Shown piece by piece: positions 8,810 through 19,717 of a stretch of DNA of 64,000 nucleotides. Every line of letters starts with the position of its first letter. The stretch's first letter is position 1. Below the pieces are notes generated by a model, which was given only the letters and a program-made list of their open reading frames with translations, was not told the origin of the DNA and did not search any database. Source of the DNA: Paenarthrobacter sp. AR 02 (GTDB taxonomy: Bacteria > Actinomycetota > Actinomycetes > Actinomycetales > Micrococcaceae); contig NZ_JAJUKH010000003.1 in assembly GCF_021538675.1 (NCBI RefSeq), forward strand, positions 62,001-126,000, given 5' to 3'. The position numbers and the translations under genes are program-made.

Positions 8810-9928
8810 ATGTCCACTACTCCCACGCAGCAACTCTCCGACGCCGGCCTCTCCATCTGGCTGGACGATCTCTCCCGCCAGAGGCTCTCAAGCGGCAGCC
8901 TGCAGAATCTCATCGACCAGAAGAACGTGGTGGGCGTGACCACCAACCCCTCCATCTTCCAGGCGGCCATCACGTCCGGCACAGATTACGAAGACGCCAT
9001 CATTGCGCAGGCCGCAGCAGGGGCCAGTGTCGAGGAAACGATCTTCGAGCTCACCACTACCGACGTTGCAGATGCCTGCGATCTCTTTGCTCCGATCGCC
9101 GCTGCCACTGACGGCGTCGATGGCCGGGTCTCCATCGAGGTGGATCCCCGCCTCGCCTGGGACACGTCCGGCACCATCGCCGAGGCCAAGAAGCTCTTCG
9201 CCAAGGTCAACAAGGAGAATGTCCTGATCAAGATCCCGGCCACCCGGGAAGGACTCCCAGCCATCAGCGCGGTTCTCGCGGAGGGAATCAGCGTCAACGT
9301 GACCCTGATCTTCTCCCTCGCCCGCTACCGGGCTGTGATTGACGCCTTCCAGTCGGGCATCAAGCGGGCCATGGAAAACGGTCATGATCTTTCGAAAATC
9401 CACTCTGTGGCATCGTTCTTCGTCTCCCGCGTCGACACGGAAATCGATCAGCGCCTTGACGCCATCGGCACCGAAGAAGCCAAGGCACTCAAAGGCAAGG
9501 CAGGGTTGGCCAATGCCCGGATCGCCTATCACGTGTACGAAGAACTTTTCTCCACGGAGCGCTGGGCTGTCCTGGCTGCAGCGGGGGCGCGTCCACAGCG
9601 TCCTCTCTGGGCTTCAACCGGTGTCAAAGACCCGGCATACCCTGACACCCTCTACGTCACGGAACTCGTTGCGGCCGGCGTAGTGAACACCATGCCGGAA
9701 AAGACACTGGATGCCACCTTTGACCATGGCATCGTCACGGGAGACACCATCGCCGGTACCTATGACGAAGCGACTGTCATTCTCAGCTCCCTCCGAAACC
9801 TCGGCATCACCTACAACGAGGTGGTTGACCAGTTGGAATCCGAAGGTCTTAACAAGTTCGTCGCGAGCTGGAACGACCTGCTTTCCGACGTCGAAAGTGC
9901 CCTCACCGCCGCCCGCAATGCAGCGTGA
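8810..9928 (+). CDS. tal: Transaldolase
   Basis: The 372-residue enzyme transfers a dihydroxyacetone unit in the [13 protein letters not shown] phase of the RuMP cycle. The Schiff-base lysine lies in [13 protein letters not shown] (about 140). Length and the GVTTNPSIF motif near residue 42 match the actinobacterial transaldolase type. It follows tkt by 23 bp. Having a transaldolase with PFK and aldolase implies the fructose-bisphosphate aldolase/transaldolase variant of the cycle. Confidence 0.94.
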   Translation: MSTTPTQQLSDAGLSIWLDDLSRQRLSSGSLQNLIDQKNVVGVTTNPSIFQAAITSGTDYEDAIIAQAAAGASVEETIFELTTTDVADACDLFAPIAAATDGVDGRVSIEVDPRLAWDTSGTIAEAKKLFAKVNKENVLIKIPATREGLPAISAVLAEGISVNVTLIFSLARYRAVIDAFQSGIKRAMENGHDLSKIHSVASFFVSRVDTEIDQRLDAIGTEEAKALKGKAGLANARIAYHVYEELFSTERWAVLAAAGARPQRPLWASTGVKDPAYPDTLYVTELVAAGVVNTMPEKTLDATFDHGIVTGDTIAGTYDEATVILSSLRNLGITYNEVVDQLESEGLNKFVASWNDLLSDVESALTAARNAA

Positions 9929-9973
9929 CCACCTGGCAATGCCAGCTCTGACCCTTACCGAAAGGCAGGCACC

Positions 9974-10672
9974 ATGTCCCCCTCGCCCCTGACTTGCTGT
10001 ATCAATCCCAGCATCCTCTCGGCTGACTTCGCCAACCTCGAATCCGAGCTGGCCCGCATCAGCAACGCAGACGCAGTACACGTCGACGTCATGGATAACA
10101 GCTTCGTGCCCAACCTGACCATCGGTCTGCCTGTCGTGGAGCGGCTGCAAAAGGTCAGCCCGGTGCCATTGGATGCACACCTGATGATTTCCGACGCCGA
10201 CCGTTGGGCACCGCTGTACGCCGACGCCGGTCTGTCGTCGGTCACCTTCCACGTGGAGGCCGCGATGGCTCCCATCAAGCTCGCACGCGAACTCAGGGCC
10301 CGGGGGGCCAAAGCGGGCATGGCTCTGCGGCCCGCCACTCCAGTGGAGTCTTACCTTGACATGCTTTCGGAGCTTGACATGCTGCTGCTCATGACGGTGG
10401 AGCCGGGCTTTGGTGGCCAGGCGTTCTTGGACGTGGTGCTGCCCAAGATCCGACGTGCCCGTGAGGCCGTGGATGGTTCCGGAGTGAGCGTGGCCATCCA
10501 GGTTGACGGTGGCATTACAGAGGAAACCATCCTCCGCGCAGCGGAGGCCGGCGCCAATGTCTTCGTGGCGGGTTCGGCCGTTTACGGTAAGCCTTCACCG
10601 TCCGAGGCGATTGAGGCGCTGCGGACCAACGGACAGCTTGCATTGGCCTCCAACAATCCACGGAAAGCCTGA
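9974..10672 (+). CDS. rpe: Ribulose-phosphate 3-epimerase
   Basis: A 232-residue TIM barrel interconverting xylulose-5-phosphate and ribulose-5-phosphate. Family signatures are [13 protein letters not shown] (N-terminal), [16 protein letters not shown] (metal/Asp site), DAHLMI, and [11 protein letters not shown] with QVDGGI near the phosphate site. The ATG at 9974 has GAAAGGCAGG upstream. It lies in the tkt operon, supplying the RuMP acceptor sugar. Confidence 0.94.
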   Translation: MSPSPLTCCINPSILSADFANLESELARISNADAVHVDVMDNSFVPNLTIGLPVVERLQKVSPVPLDAHLMISDADRWAPLYADAGLSSVTFHVEAAMAPIKLARELRARGAKAGMALRPATPVESYLDMLSELDMLLLMTVEPGFGGQAFLDVVLPKIRRAREAVDGSGVSVAIQVDGGITEETILRAAEAGANVFVAGSAVYGKPSPSEAIEALRTNGQLALASNNPRKA

Positions 10673-10680
10673 GGCCACGC

Positions 10681-11154
10681 ATGCGTGTTCACATAGCGAC
10701 GGACCATGCCGGGCTGAAACTCAGCTCGCACCTCATCACTGCGTTGACGGCCAGCGGCTACGACATGGTGGACCACGGACCCGCGTCCTTCGACCCGGAC
10801 GACGACTACCCTGCGTTCTGCATTAAGGCGGCGACCGCCGTCGTCAATGACCAGGAAGCGGGCGTGGAGACGCTGGGGATCGTGCTGGGTGGGTCCGGCA
10901 ACGGCGAACAGATATCGGCGAACAAAGTCAAGGGTGTGCGAGCAGCGTTGGTGTGGAACGTGGACACCGCTGTGTTGGCCCGGCAACACAACAACGCAAA
11001 CGTGATCGCTGTGGGTGGACGCCAACACAGTGTGGAGGAAGCCACGCAATTGATCAGAGCATTCCTTGCCGAACCGTTCAGCAACGCCGAACGCCACGAG
11101 CGTCGAATCGGCCAAATTACCGCATACGAGACCGACGGGGAGGTTTCCGAGTAG
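10681..11154 (+). CDS. rpiB: Ribose-5-phosphate isomerase B
   Basis: A 157-residue isomerase linking ribose-5-phosphate and ribulose-5-phosphate. It shows the actinobacterial variant of the active site: GGSGNGEQISANKVKG, with Glu in place of the Cys of the proteobacterial enzymes, plus the N-terminal ATDHAGLKL. It starts 8 bp after rpe and ends 2 bp before the fba start, so it is translated within a tight operon. Confidence 0.94.
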   Translation: MRVHIATDHAGLKLSSHLITALTASGYDMVDHGPASFDPDDDYPAFCIKAATAVVNDQEAGVETLGIVLGGSGNGEQISANKVKGVRAALVWNVDTAVLARQHNNANVIAVGGRQHSVEEATQLIRAFLAEPFSNAERHERRIGQITAYETDGEVSE

Positions 11155-11156
11155 CC

Positions 11157-12176
11157 ATGCCCATTGCAACCCCAGAGATTTACTCCGAGATGATCGACCG
11201 TGCGAAGGCTGGCGGTTTCGCTTTCCCCGCGGTGAATGTGACGTCGTCGCAGACTCTGAACGCTGCGATCCGCGGTTTCGCCGAGGCCGAGTCGGACGGC
11301 ATCATCCAGGTTTCCACCGGTGGCGCAGCGTACTGGTCCGGTGCTTCGGTCAAGGACATGGTGGCCGGTTCGCTGGGTTTCGCCGCGTTCGCCCGTGAAG
11401 TTGCCAAGAACTACAACGTCAACATTGCCCTGCACACGGACCACTGCCCGCAGGATAAGCTGGCGGACTTTGTCCTGCCGTTGCTGGCCGCGTCCGAGGA
11501 AGCCGTGAAGGCCGGCAAGGACCCGATCTTCAACTCGCACATGTGGGACGGCTCGCACGAGACCTTGGAAGATAACCTGCGCATCGGCCGGGAACTTTTG
11601 CAGCGCGCTGCTGCTGCGAAGATCATCCTCGAGGTTGAAATCGGCACCGTCGGTGGCGAGGAAGACGGCGTGGAGAACGAGATCAATGAGAAGCTTTACA
11701 CCACCACCGAGGACGCTCTGGCCACGATCGAGGCCCTGGGTGCCGGTGAGAACGGCCGTTACCTGACCGCGTTGACGTTCGGTAACGTGCACGGTGTGTA
11801 CAAGCCGGGCAATGTGAAGCTTCGCCCGGAACTGCTCAAGCAGATCCAGGCCGAGGTGGGTGCGAAGATCGGCAAGGAAAACCCGTTCGACCTCGTCTTC
11901 CACGGCGGTTCGGGTTCCACGGAGCAGGAAATCGCTGACGCTGTTTCGTACGGTGTGATCAAGATGAACATCGACACCGATACCCAGTACGCGTTCACCC
12001 GCCCGGTGGCCGGGCACATGTTCTCCAACTACGACGGCGTCCTGAAAGTCGACGGCGAAATGGGCAACAAGAAGACCTACGACCCCCGCGTGTGGGGTGC
12101 TTCGGCCGAAGCAGGCATGGCCGCACGCATCGTCGAAGCCGCCCAGCAGCTCGGATCCGTCGGCAAGACCTTCTAG
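11157..12176 (+). CDS. fba: Class II fructose-bisphosphate aldolase
   Basis: A 339-residue zinc-dependent aldolase that splits fructose-1,6-bisphosphate to triose phosphates. Motifs include FAFPAVNVTSS, the zinc histidines in HTDHCPQDK, and FHGGSGSTEQEI. The ATG at 11157 (MPIATPEIYSEM) gives the family length. In-frame upstream codons lie inside rpiB. It shares the tkt operon with PFK encoded separately on the minus strand, completing the cleavage branch of the cycle. Confidence 0.95.
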   Translation: MPIATPEIYSEMIDRAKAGGFAFPAVNVTSSQTLNAAIRGFAEAESDGIIQVSTGGAAYWSGASVKDMVAGSLGFAAFAREVAKNYNVNIALHTDHCPQDKLADFVLPLLAASEEAVKAGKDPIFNSHMWDGSHETLEDNLRIGRELLQRAAAAKIILEVEIGTVGGEEDGVENEINEKLYTTTEDALATIEALGAGENGRYLTALTFGNVHGVYKPGNVKLRPELLKQIQAEVGAKIGKENPFDLVFHGGSGSTEQEIADAVSYGVIKMNIDTDTQYAFTRPVAGHMFSNYDGVLKVDGEMGNKKTYDPRVWGASAEAGMAARIVEAAQQLGSVGKTF

Positions 12177-12178
12177 CC

Positions 12179-13246
12179 GTGGAACATCACCTGATTATCG
12201 ATGGCCACAACGACATGTTGTGGAAGCATCATGAATTGGCTGGCTTGGACTTCGAACGCCTCGATCCTTCGCGTGAGCAGCCGCTGCTTCAGACGGACCT
12301 GATCCGCCTGAAGCGTGGGGGAGTGGGGGCACAGTTTTGGTCCATCTGGGTGCCCACCAACTCAGACCCGGCTGAGGCGCCCGCCCTCACGCTGGCCCAG
12401 ATCGAGGCCGTCCACCGTCTATGCGAGACCTACCCGCACCTCACTGCCCTCGCGCGGTCCGCGGATGACGTTGAGCGCTGTTTCTCCGAGGGGAGGATCG
12501 CCTCCCTGATGGGCATGGAAGGCGGGCACCAGATCCACGATTCCCTCGATGTGCTGCGGTTCATGTACCGCAACGGCGTCAGGTACATGACCCTCACACA
12601 CAACAGAAACACTGCGTGGGCGGACAGTGCAACGGATGTCCCAAACGTGGGAGGCCTCAACGCCTTTGGCGAATCCGTGGTGGAAACGATGAACCAACTC
12701 GGCATGTTGATCGACCTGTCGCATTGCGCAGATTCGACCATCGAGCAGGTCACACGCCTCAGCAAAGCCCCGTTGTTCTTCTCGCACTCCGGCGCCCGGG
12801 CCCTCTCCGACCATCCCCGTAACGTCACAGACAGCATGTTGGGTGCCGTCAGGTCCAGCCGGGGGATCGTCATGGTGGTGTTCCTCCCGGAGTTCCTTTC
12901 CGAGGAATACCGTCGATGGTCTGCTGCGCGTCAATCCGCGCAAGGAGACTGGACGGGCCCGCTGGCCGCCCCACAGGAAAATGCCTGGCTCGCGGAGAAC
13001 CCAAAGCCTCCCTGCGGCATTCGGGAGATCTGTAACCACATCGAGCACATTCGTGACGTCGCCGGTGTGGAGCACGTCGGAATAGGCAGTGACTTCGACG
13101 GGATGACCCCGCCCGACGACATGGCATCGGTGGACCGCTACCCAGCTCTGCTGGAGGAGTTGGAACGCCGCGGGTGGTCCAGCTCTGACATCGCCGCGCT
13201 GACCCATGGCAATCTGATCCGCGTGCTGCGGGACACCGAAGCGTAG
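12179..13246 (+). CDS. Membrane dipeptidase-family peptidase (M19)
   Basis: A 355-residue renal-dipeptidase-type metallopeptidase. The zinc motif H-x-D appears in IDGHNDMLW (about residue 8), a metal-bridging Glu in GMEGGHQI (about 115), and further histidines in LSHCAD and FSHSGAR. GIGSDFDGM is the family's C-terminal Asp signature. The GTG start is 2 bp after the fba stop, so it belongs to the RuMP operon although it has no known role in that cycle. No signal peptide is visible, so it should act in the cytoplasm. Substrate unknown; D-amino-acid or modified dipeptides are typical for the family. Confidence 0.85.
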   Translation: MEHHLIIDGHNDMLWKHHELAGLDFERLDPSREQPLLQTDLIRLKRGGVGAQFWSIWVPTNSDPAEAPALTLAQIEAVHRLCETYPHLTALARSADDVERCFSEGRIASLMGMEGGHQIHDSLDVLRFMYRNGVRYMTLTHNRNTAWADSATDVPNVGGLNAFGESVVETMNQLGMLIDLSHCADSTIEQVTRLSKAPLFFSHSGARALSDHPRNVTDSMLGAVRSSRGIVMVVFLPEFLSEEYRRWSAARQSAQGDWTGPLAAPQENAWLAENPKPPCGIREICNHIEHIRDVAGVEHVGIGSDFDGMTPPDDMASVDRYPALLEELERRGWSSSDIAALTHGNLIRVLRDTEA

Positions 13247-13279
13247 GCGGAAAACCTCACCACACGGCGTCGCGTTTAG

Positions 13280-15745
<2,466 letters not shown>

Positions 15746-15805
15746 CGAGGCGATGCACGAGCACCTTGCCAAGGACTGGCAACACCAAAACTAAGGAGCA
15801 AATGG

Positions 15806-16546
15806 ATGTCTCTCGGAACAGTCTTTCTTTCCGAACTCTTCGGAACAGCAATACTGACCCTCTTGGGCTGCGGCGTAGTGGCGAACGTTGCGCTCAAGGG
15901 CACTAAAGGAAACAACGGCGGATTCCTTATGGTGACGTGGGGTTGGGGTATCGCCGTTTTTGCCGGCGTCTTTGTCGCCGTGAAGTCCGGCGCACACCTC
16001 AACCCAGCAGTTACTTTGGGCCTGCTAATCAATGGCAAGGCGGAATATGCGCCAGGTGTGGCAGTGGACTTCGCCTCCACGGTCACATATTTCGGAGCGC
16101 AATTGTTGGGCGCAATCCTCGGGGCCGTCTTCATGTGGGCCGCACACAAGCAGCATTTTGATGTCGAACCCGAGCCGGCCAACAAGCTGGGCGTTTTCGC
16201 CACGGGGCCGGCCATCAGGTCCACGCCCTGGAACCTTGTCACCGAGATCATCGGCACGTTCGTCCTGGTCTTCGGGATCCTCACGTTCGGCGGCACGCCT
16301 TCTGGACTGGGTCCCCTTGCCGTCGCCCTTCTGGTGGTTGGCATTGGTGTGTCCCTTGGCGGTCCCACCGGTTATGCCATCAATCCTGCCAGGGACCTGG
16401 GCCCCCGAATTGCCCATGCGCTCCTTCCCATTAAGGGCAAGGGCTCCAGCGATTGGGGCTACAGCTGGATTCCAGTTGTGGGGCCACTCGTCGGAGGAGC
16501 GCTGGCCGGAGTGGTCGCCGCGGTTGTGCCAATAGTCGCGCCCTGA
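15806..16546 (+). CDS. glpF: Aquaglyceroporin (MIP family)
   Basis: A 246-residue, six-helix channel with both half-helix signatures: HLNPAVT (about 67) and INPARDLGPR (about 195). The Asp after NPAR is typical of glycerol facilitators rather than strict water channels. It follows katG by 60 bp with a good AAGGAG site and precedes the second HPS gene by 15 bp. In this context it may pass small polar solutes such as methanol, dihydroxyacetone or peroxide; the solute is inference. The gene symbol is by family only. Confidence 0.85.
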   Translation: MSLGTVFLSELFGTAILTLLGCGVVANVALKGTKGNNGGFLMVTWGWGIAVFAGVFVAVKSGAHLNPAVTLGLLINGKAEYAPGVAVDFASTVTYFGAQLLGAILGAVFMWAAHKQHFDVEPEPANKLGVFATGPAIRSTPWNLVTEIIGTFVLVFGILTFGGTPSGLGPLAVALLVVGIGVSLGGPTGYAINPARDLGPRIAHALLPIKGKGSSDWGYSWIPVVGPLVGGALAGVVAAVVPIVAP

Positions 16547-16561
16547 AGAAAGCAGAGCATC

Positions 16562-17206
16562 ATGAAACTACAAGTCGCCATCGACCTCCTAACTGCCCAC
16601 GCGGCCCTCGAGCTCGCAGGCAAAGTGGCCGACTACGTGGACATCCTGGGGCTCGGGGCTCCGTTGATCAAGTCTGAAGGTCTCCCGGTTGTCAGCGCCG
16701 TCAAGAAGGCACACCCCGACAAACTTGTCCTGGCGGACCTGCAGACCATGGATGCTGGAGAGCTTGAAGCAAACCTTGCCTTCGCGGCAGGTGCGGACCT
16801 GGTGACGGTGCTCGGTGTCGCTGACGACTCAACCATTGCCGGTGCGATCACAGCGGCCGCGGAATGCGACAAGGGCGTGATCGTCGATCTCATTGGCGTG
16901 GCGGACAAGGTGGGCCGGGCCAATGAGGTCCGGGCCTTGGGCGCCAAATACGCGGGGATGCATGCTGGATTGGACGAGCAAGCCCAACCGGGCTTCGACT
17001 TGGCGCGGCTGCTCCGTATGGGCAAAGAATCCGGTGTCCCTTTCTCTGTTGCAGGCGGTGTAAAGCTGACCACGATCACCGACATTCAGCAGGCTGGGGC
17101 TGACGTGGCCGTCGTCGGAAGTTCCATTTATGGCGCTGCGGACCCCGCCCAGGCGGCGCGGAAGCTCCGGGGTGCTGTCATGTGGCTTCCTGTTCCGAGG
17201 ACGTGA
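16562..17206 (+). CDS. HPS paralogue with altered active site
   Basis: A 214-residue paralogue of the synthase at 4407, collinear with it through residue 140. Conserved polar residues have changed: Glu30 is Gly, Lys61 of the D-x-K-x-x-D motif is Gln (ADLQTMD), and Glu132 next to His134 is Gly. Each is explained by a single base change. Asp8, Asp59, Asp64 and Asp109 remain. In the superfamily the Glu and Lys positions serve metal binding and catalysis, so ordinary synthase activity is doubtful. It follows the aquaporin by 15 bp. It may be decaying, regulatory, or have a new reaction. Confidence 0.9.
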   Translation: MKLQVAIDLLTAHAALELAGKVADYVDILGLGAPLIKSEGLPVVSAVKKAHPDKLVLADLQTMDAGELEANLAFAAGADLVTVLGVADDSTIAGAITAAAECDKGVIVDLIGVADKVGRANEVRALGAKYAGMHAGLDEQAQPGFDLARLLRMGKESGVPFSVAGGVKLTTITDIQQAGADVAVVGSSIYGAADPAQAARKLRGAVMWLPVPRT

Positions 17207-17212
17207 CGACGG

Positions 17213-17440
17213 ATGCGAAGCTCAATCAGCAAAGCCTGGCACCAATTGCTGCAGGCAATGTCTTACGTGCATCCTCTTCCTCCCGGTCAGGAACCCGTCA
17301 GTTGCGTGGTGTGCGGACACAGGGAACCCGGAGACGACGCCGACCAGCTGGACTGGTTCGTCGTCGCCTCCGGGTTCTTACCGAGCTGCATAAACTGCGC
17401 CGAAATCCCTGATGTGGCTTCCCTATATCAAGATCGATGA
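17213..17440 (+). CDS. Small protein with two CxxC pairs
   Basis: A 75-residue hypothetical protein starting 6 bp after the second HPS gene. It has a CVVCGHREPG knuckle and a second SCINC knuckle about 28 residues later, the layout of a small zinc ribbon. Third-position GC is high, as in neighbouring genes, which supports coding. I do not recognise a family. Context suggests it is the last gene of the aquaporin/HPS2 unit. Confidence 0.55.
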   Translation: MRSSISKAWHQLLQAMSYVHPLPPGQEPVSCVVCGHREPGDDADQLDWFVVASGFLPSCINCAEIPDVASLYQDR

Positions 17441-17465
17441 ACGGCTTACGGACGGTTACGTTTGC

Positions 17466-17684
17466 TCACGGCGTTGATGCTTTTCCGAGTTGGTGAACTT
17501 CGCAGGGGCAGTACATGTTCCGGCACGTGTAGCAGGCGGGCATCATTGTGCACCGTTGGCAGACCTGGCAGTCCACCGGGTCAACGTGCCGACCCGATCC
17601 TGCTGACGTATAAGGTTCACCGCAGTGATAGCAGGGGGGACGCGTTGGGTCATCCTCAAGGCCATGAATTTCAAGGTTCTCCAT
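17466..17684 (-). CDS. Small cysteine-rich protein
   Basis: A 72-residue protein with about ten cysteines arranged as CYHCGEPY, then CQVCQRC, then CYTCRNMYCPC, suggesting one or two metal-binding knuckles. Its ATG overlaps the stop of the MntP-like gene (TAATG), so translation is coupled and it is probably the last gene of the PQQ operon. No known PQQ-pathway protein matches it. It may be a metal chaperone or a zinc/iron protein; function unknown. Confidence 0.6.
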   Translation of the reverse strand: MENLEIHGLEDDPTRPPCYHCGEPYTSAGSGRHVDPVDCQVCQRCTMMPACYTCRNMYCPCEVHQLGKASTP

Positions 17685-18268
17685 TAGTCACCATCCGTAG
17701 GGGCGATGCCCTCATCAATGATGTCGACGCCCAGGAGCATGAGGCATGCCACGACCAGGAGGACAATCCCGGTCAGCAGGTCCATGCGGAGGCGGGGCAG
17801 GAAACGGGGAAGGAAGCTGGCGATCGTTCGGCCAATTTGGTGTCCGGCGACTGACATCACAAACGTGGTCAAGGCGAACAGGGCCGGCGCCAGCCAGGGC
17901 GAGTGGCCGGCCAGCCCCAGGGTGGCCCCGGCGGCAACATTGTCGAGGCTCAGGGGCAGGGGAAGCCAGCGCCGTGCCGTTTTCATATCGAGATCCGCGT
18001 GTTCGGGAGAGCGCAAGGACTTGATGATGAGCCACAGGCTGTAGGCGGCCAAGCCGATCGCACCGATGACTCCCGCCAAACCCTCGATCTTTGTGCTCAG
18101 ATAGGCGCCGAGCAGGATCCCGGCGACCGGTGCCACGCCGTCCCACATGGCGAAAACCAGCGATGTCCGCACGGACGTGCGCCAATTAGGTTTGAGGCCA
18201 CCAAGCACAATGGACGTCCGGAAGTTGTCCAGGCCGAGGGCAAATCCCAACCCGAGCAGGGCGATCAT
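17684..18268 (-). CDS. MntP-like metal exporter
   Basis: A 194-residue, six-helix membrane protein with the repeated halves of the MntP family. LGLDNFRTSI near the N-terminus and LPLSLDNVAAGA in the second half are the two Asp-containing helices. The family exports manganese; the ion here is not proven. Its start overlaps the pqqE stop (ATGA), so it is part of the PQQ operon. Known pqq clusters do not normally carry it. Confidence 0.75.
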   Translation of the reverse strand: MIALLGLGFALGLDNFRTSIVLGGLKPNWRTSVRTSLVFAMWDGVAPVAGILLGAYLSTKIEGLAGVIGAIGLAAYSLWLIIKSLRSPEHADLDMKTARRWLPLPLSLDNVAAGATLGLAGHSPWLAPALFALTTFVMSVAGHQIGRTIASFLPRFLPRLRMDLLTGIVLLVVACLMLLGVDIIDEGIAPTDGD

Positions 18269-19446
18269 GCCTTCTCCCTGAGTATGGTCGGGGACAGCTG
18301 GACAGGTATGCCTGTGGTCCTTCGCGGTGTGACATTCGTAGCCCGGTTGGGACGACCCATCGCCATACGGGGGATCAGTGTCCCGCCGGCGGGCCGGGAG
18401 GGATCGTTAGCCGTCGCCACAGCCGCCTCGATGAGGCCGTGGTCGGGGGAAAGGTGGCAGACCGGATCTGTTCGCGCGGCGTCGCCGGTCAGCGCAAAGG
18501 CCTGGCACCGACAACCACCGAAGTCGATCTCCTTGCGATCGCAGCTGCGGCAGGGGTCGGGCATCCATGAGTCGCCCCGGAATTGCTGGAACAGCGGTGC
18601 CTGTTCCCAAATCCATCCCAGGGAGTGCTCACGCACGTTGGCAGCTGGAAGCCCGTGGCCCAATGCCAGCTCGTGGGCGGCCGGACACGGCAGTGCATCG
18701 CCATTGGGCACCACGGTGAACTGTCGGCTGGCCCATCCGTCCATGCAGGGTTTTGGGTACTTGCTGTAGTAGTCCGGGACGACGTAGATGATCTCCATGG
18801 ATTCCGCGAGCCGTTCCCGTGCCTCGCGAACAACCACCTCGGCATGGTTGAGCTGCTCCCGGCTTGGAAGGAGTTCGGGCAGGTTAAGCCCTGCCCAGCC
18901 GGCATATTGCGTGTTCGCCAGCTCGATGCGGTCCGCGTGCATCGCTTCTGCCATGGCGATGATGCCGCCGATCCGATCGATATTGAGCCGGTGCAGCACT
19001 ACGTTCAGGGTGAGTGGCCAGCCCAGATCCTTAACCTGCTGGGCGACTATCTGCTTGCGGGCAAATGAGGGGGTGCCCGCAATGTCATCGGACAGTGATC
19101 GCTCATCCGATTGAATGCTGAGCTGCACATGGTCCAGGCCCGCCTCGCGAAGCTCGGCCGCACGGCGCCGGGATAAGCCAAGGCCGCTGGTGATCAGGTT
19201 GGTGTAAAGGCCCAACTGGTTGGCGGAGCGCACCAACTCGACAATGTCGTGGCGTTGGAGGGGCTCACCCCCGGAGAGGTGCAGCTGGAGTACCCCCAGT
19301 TCGGCGGCTTCGGCGAAGACCCGTTTCCACTCCTCGGTGCTCAATTCGTCCCGGTAGTCGTCGAGCTGAAGTGGATTAGAGCAGTAACCGCACTTGAGCG
19401 GGCAGGCATAGGTGAGCTCAGCGAGCAGTCCGTAGGGCCTATCCAT
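18265..19446 (-). CDS. pqqE: PqqA peptide cyclase, radical SAM
   Basis: A 393-residue radical S-adenosylmethionine enzyme that links the Glu and Tyr side chains of PqqA, the first step in PQQ synthesis. The radical SAM cluster motif is YACPLKCGYC (residues 13-22), followed by LSGGEPL. The C-terminal SPASM domain has CRSCDRKEIDFGGCRC. The start overlaps the end of pqqD by 8 nt. Very high confidence from motif and context. Confidence 0.97.
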   Translation of the reverse strand: MDRPYGLLAELTYACPLKCGYCSNPLQLDDYRDELSTEEWKRVFAEAAELGVLQLHLSGGEPLQRHDIVELVRSANQLGLYTNLITSGLGLSRRRAAELREAGLDHVQLSIQSDERSLSDDIAGTPSFARKQIVAQQVKDLGWPLTLNVVLHRLNIDRIGGIIAMAEAMHADRIELANTQYAGWAGLNLPELLPSREQLNHAEVVVREARERLAESMEIIYVVPDYYSKYPKPCMDGWASRQFTVVPNGDALPCPAAHELALGHGLPAANVREHSLGWIWEQAPLFQQFRGDSWMPDPCRSCDRKEIDFGGCRCQAFALTGDAARTDPVCHLSPDHGLIEAAVATANDPSRPAGGTLIPRMAMGRPNRATNVTPRRTTGIPVQLSPTILREKA

Positions 19447-19717
19447 GTTTTACCTCCATGCCGTGCTTGGTGACGAGCCCCGCCACGAAGCGTTGGATGT
19501 CGCCGTATGCGACCTGGTCATACTGGCCGCGCAGTTCGGCCTCGATCTCTGCGAGGGTCCTGGTGGCGTCGCACAGCTCCACGATGGCGGCACCGGTGGC
19601 ATTGATGGTCCAAATGGTCTCGGGCGAGAGCAATGCGTACTCCCCACGCGCGGCGTTGAAGACCAGCCGAACGTGGGGAGACAACCTCGGCCGGGCGGTA
19701 GCGTCAACGATTTCCAT
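19439..19717 (-). CDS. pqqD: PqqA-binding chaperone PqqD
   Basis: A 92-residue peptide chaperone that binds PqqA and presents it to PqqE. Recognisable are RPRLSPHVRLVFN and the Gly/Leu-rich middle. The start is the ATG at 19717, which overlaps the last codons of pqqC; this gives the usual PqqD length, while longer frames run back into pqqC. It overlaps pqqE at its other end. Confidence 0.93.
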   Translation of the reverse strand: MEIVDATARPRLSPHVRLVFNAARGEYALLSPETIWTINATGAAIVELCDATRTLAEIEAELRGQYDQVAYGDIQRFVAGLVTKHGMEVKHG

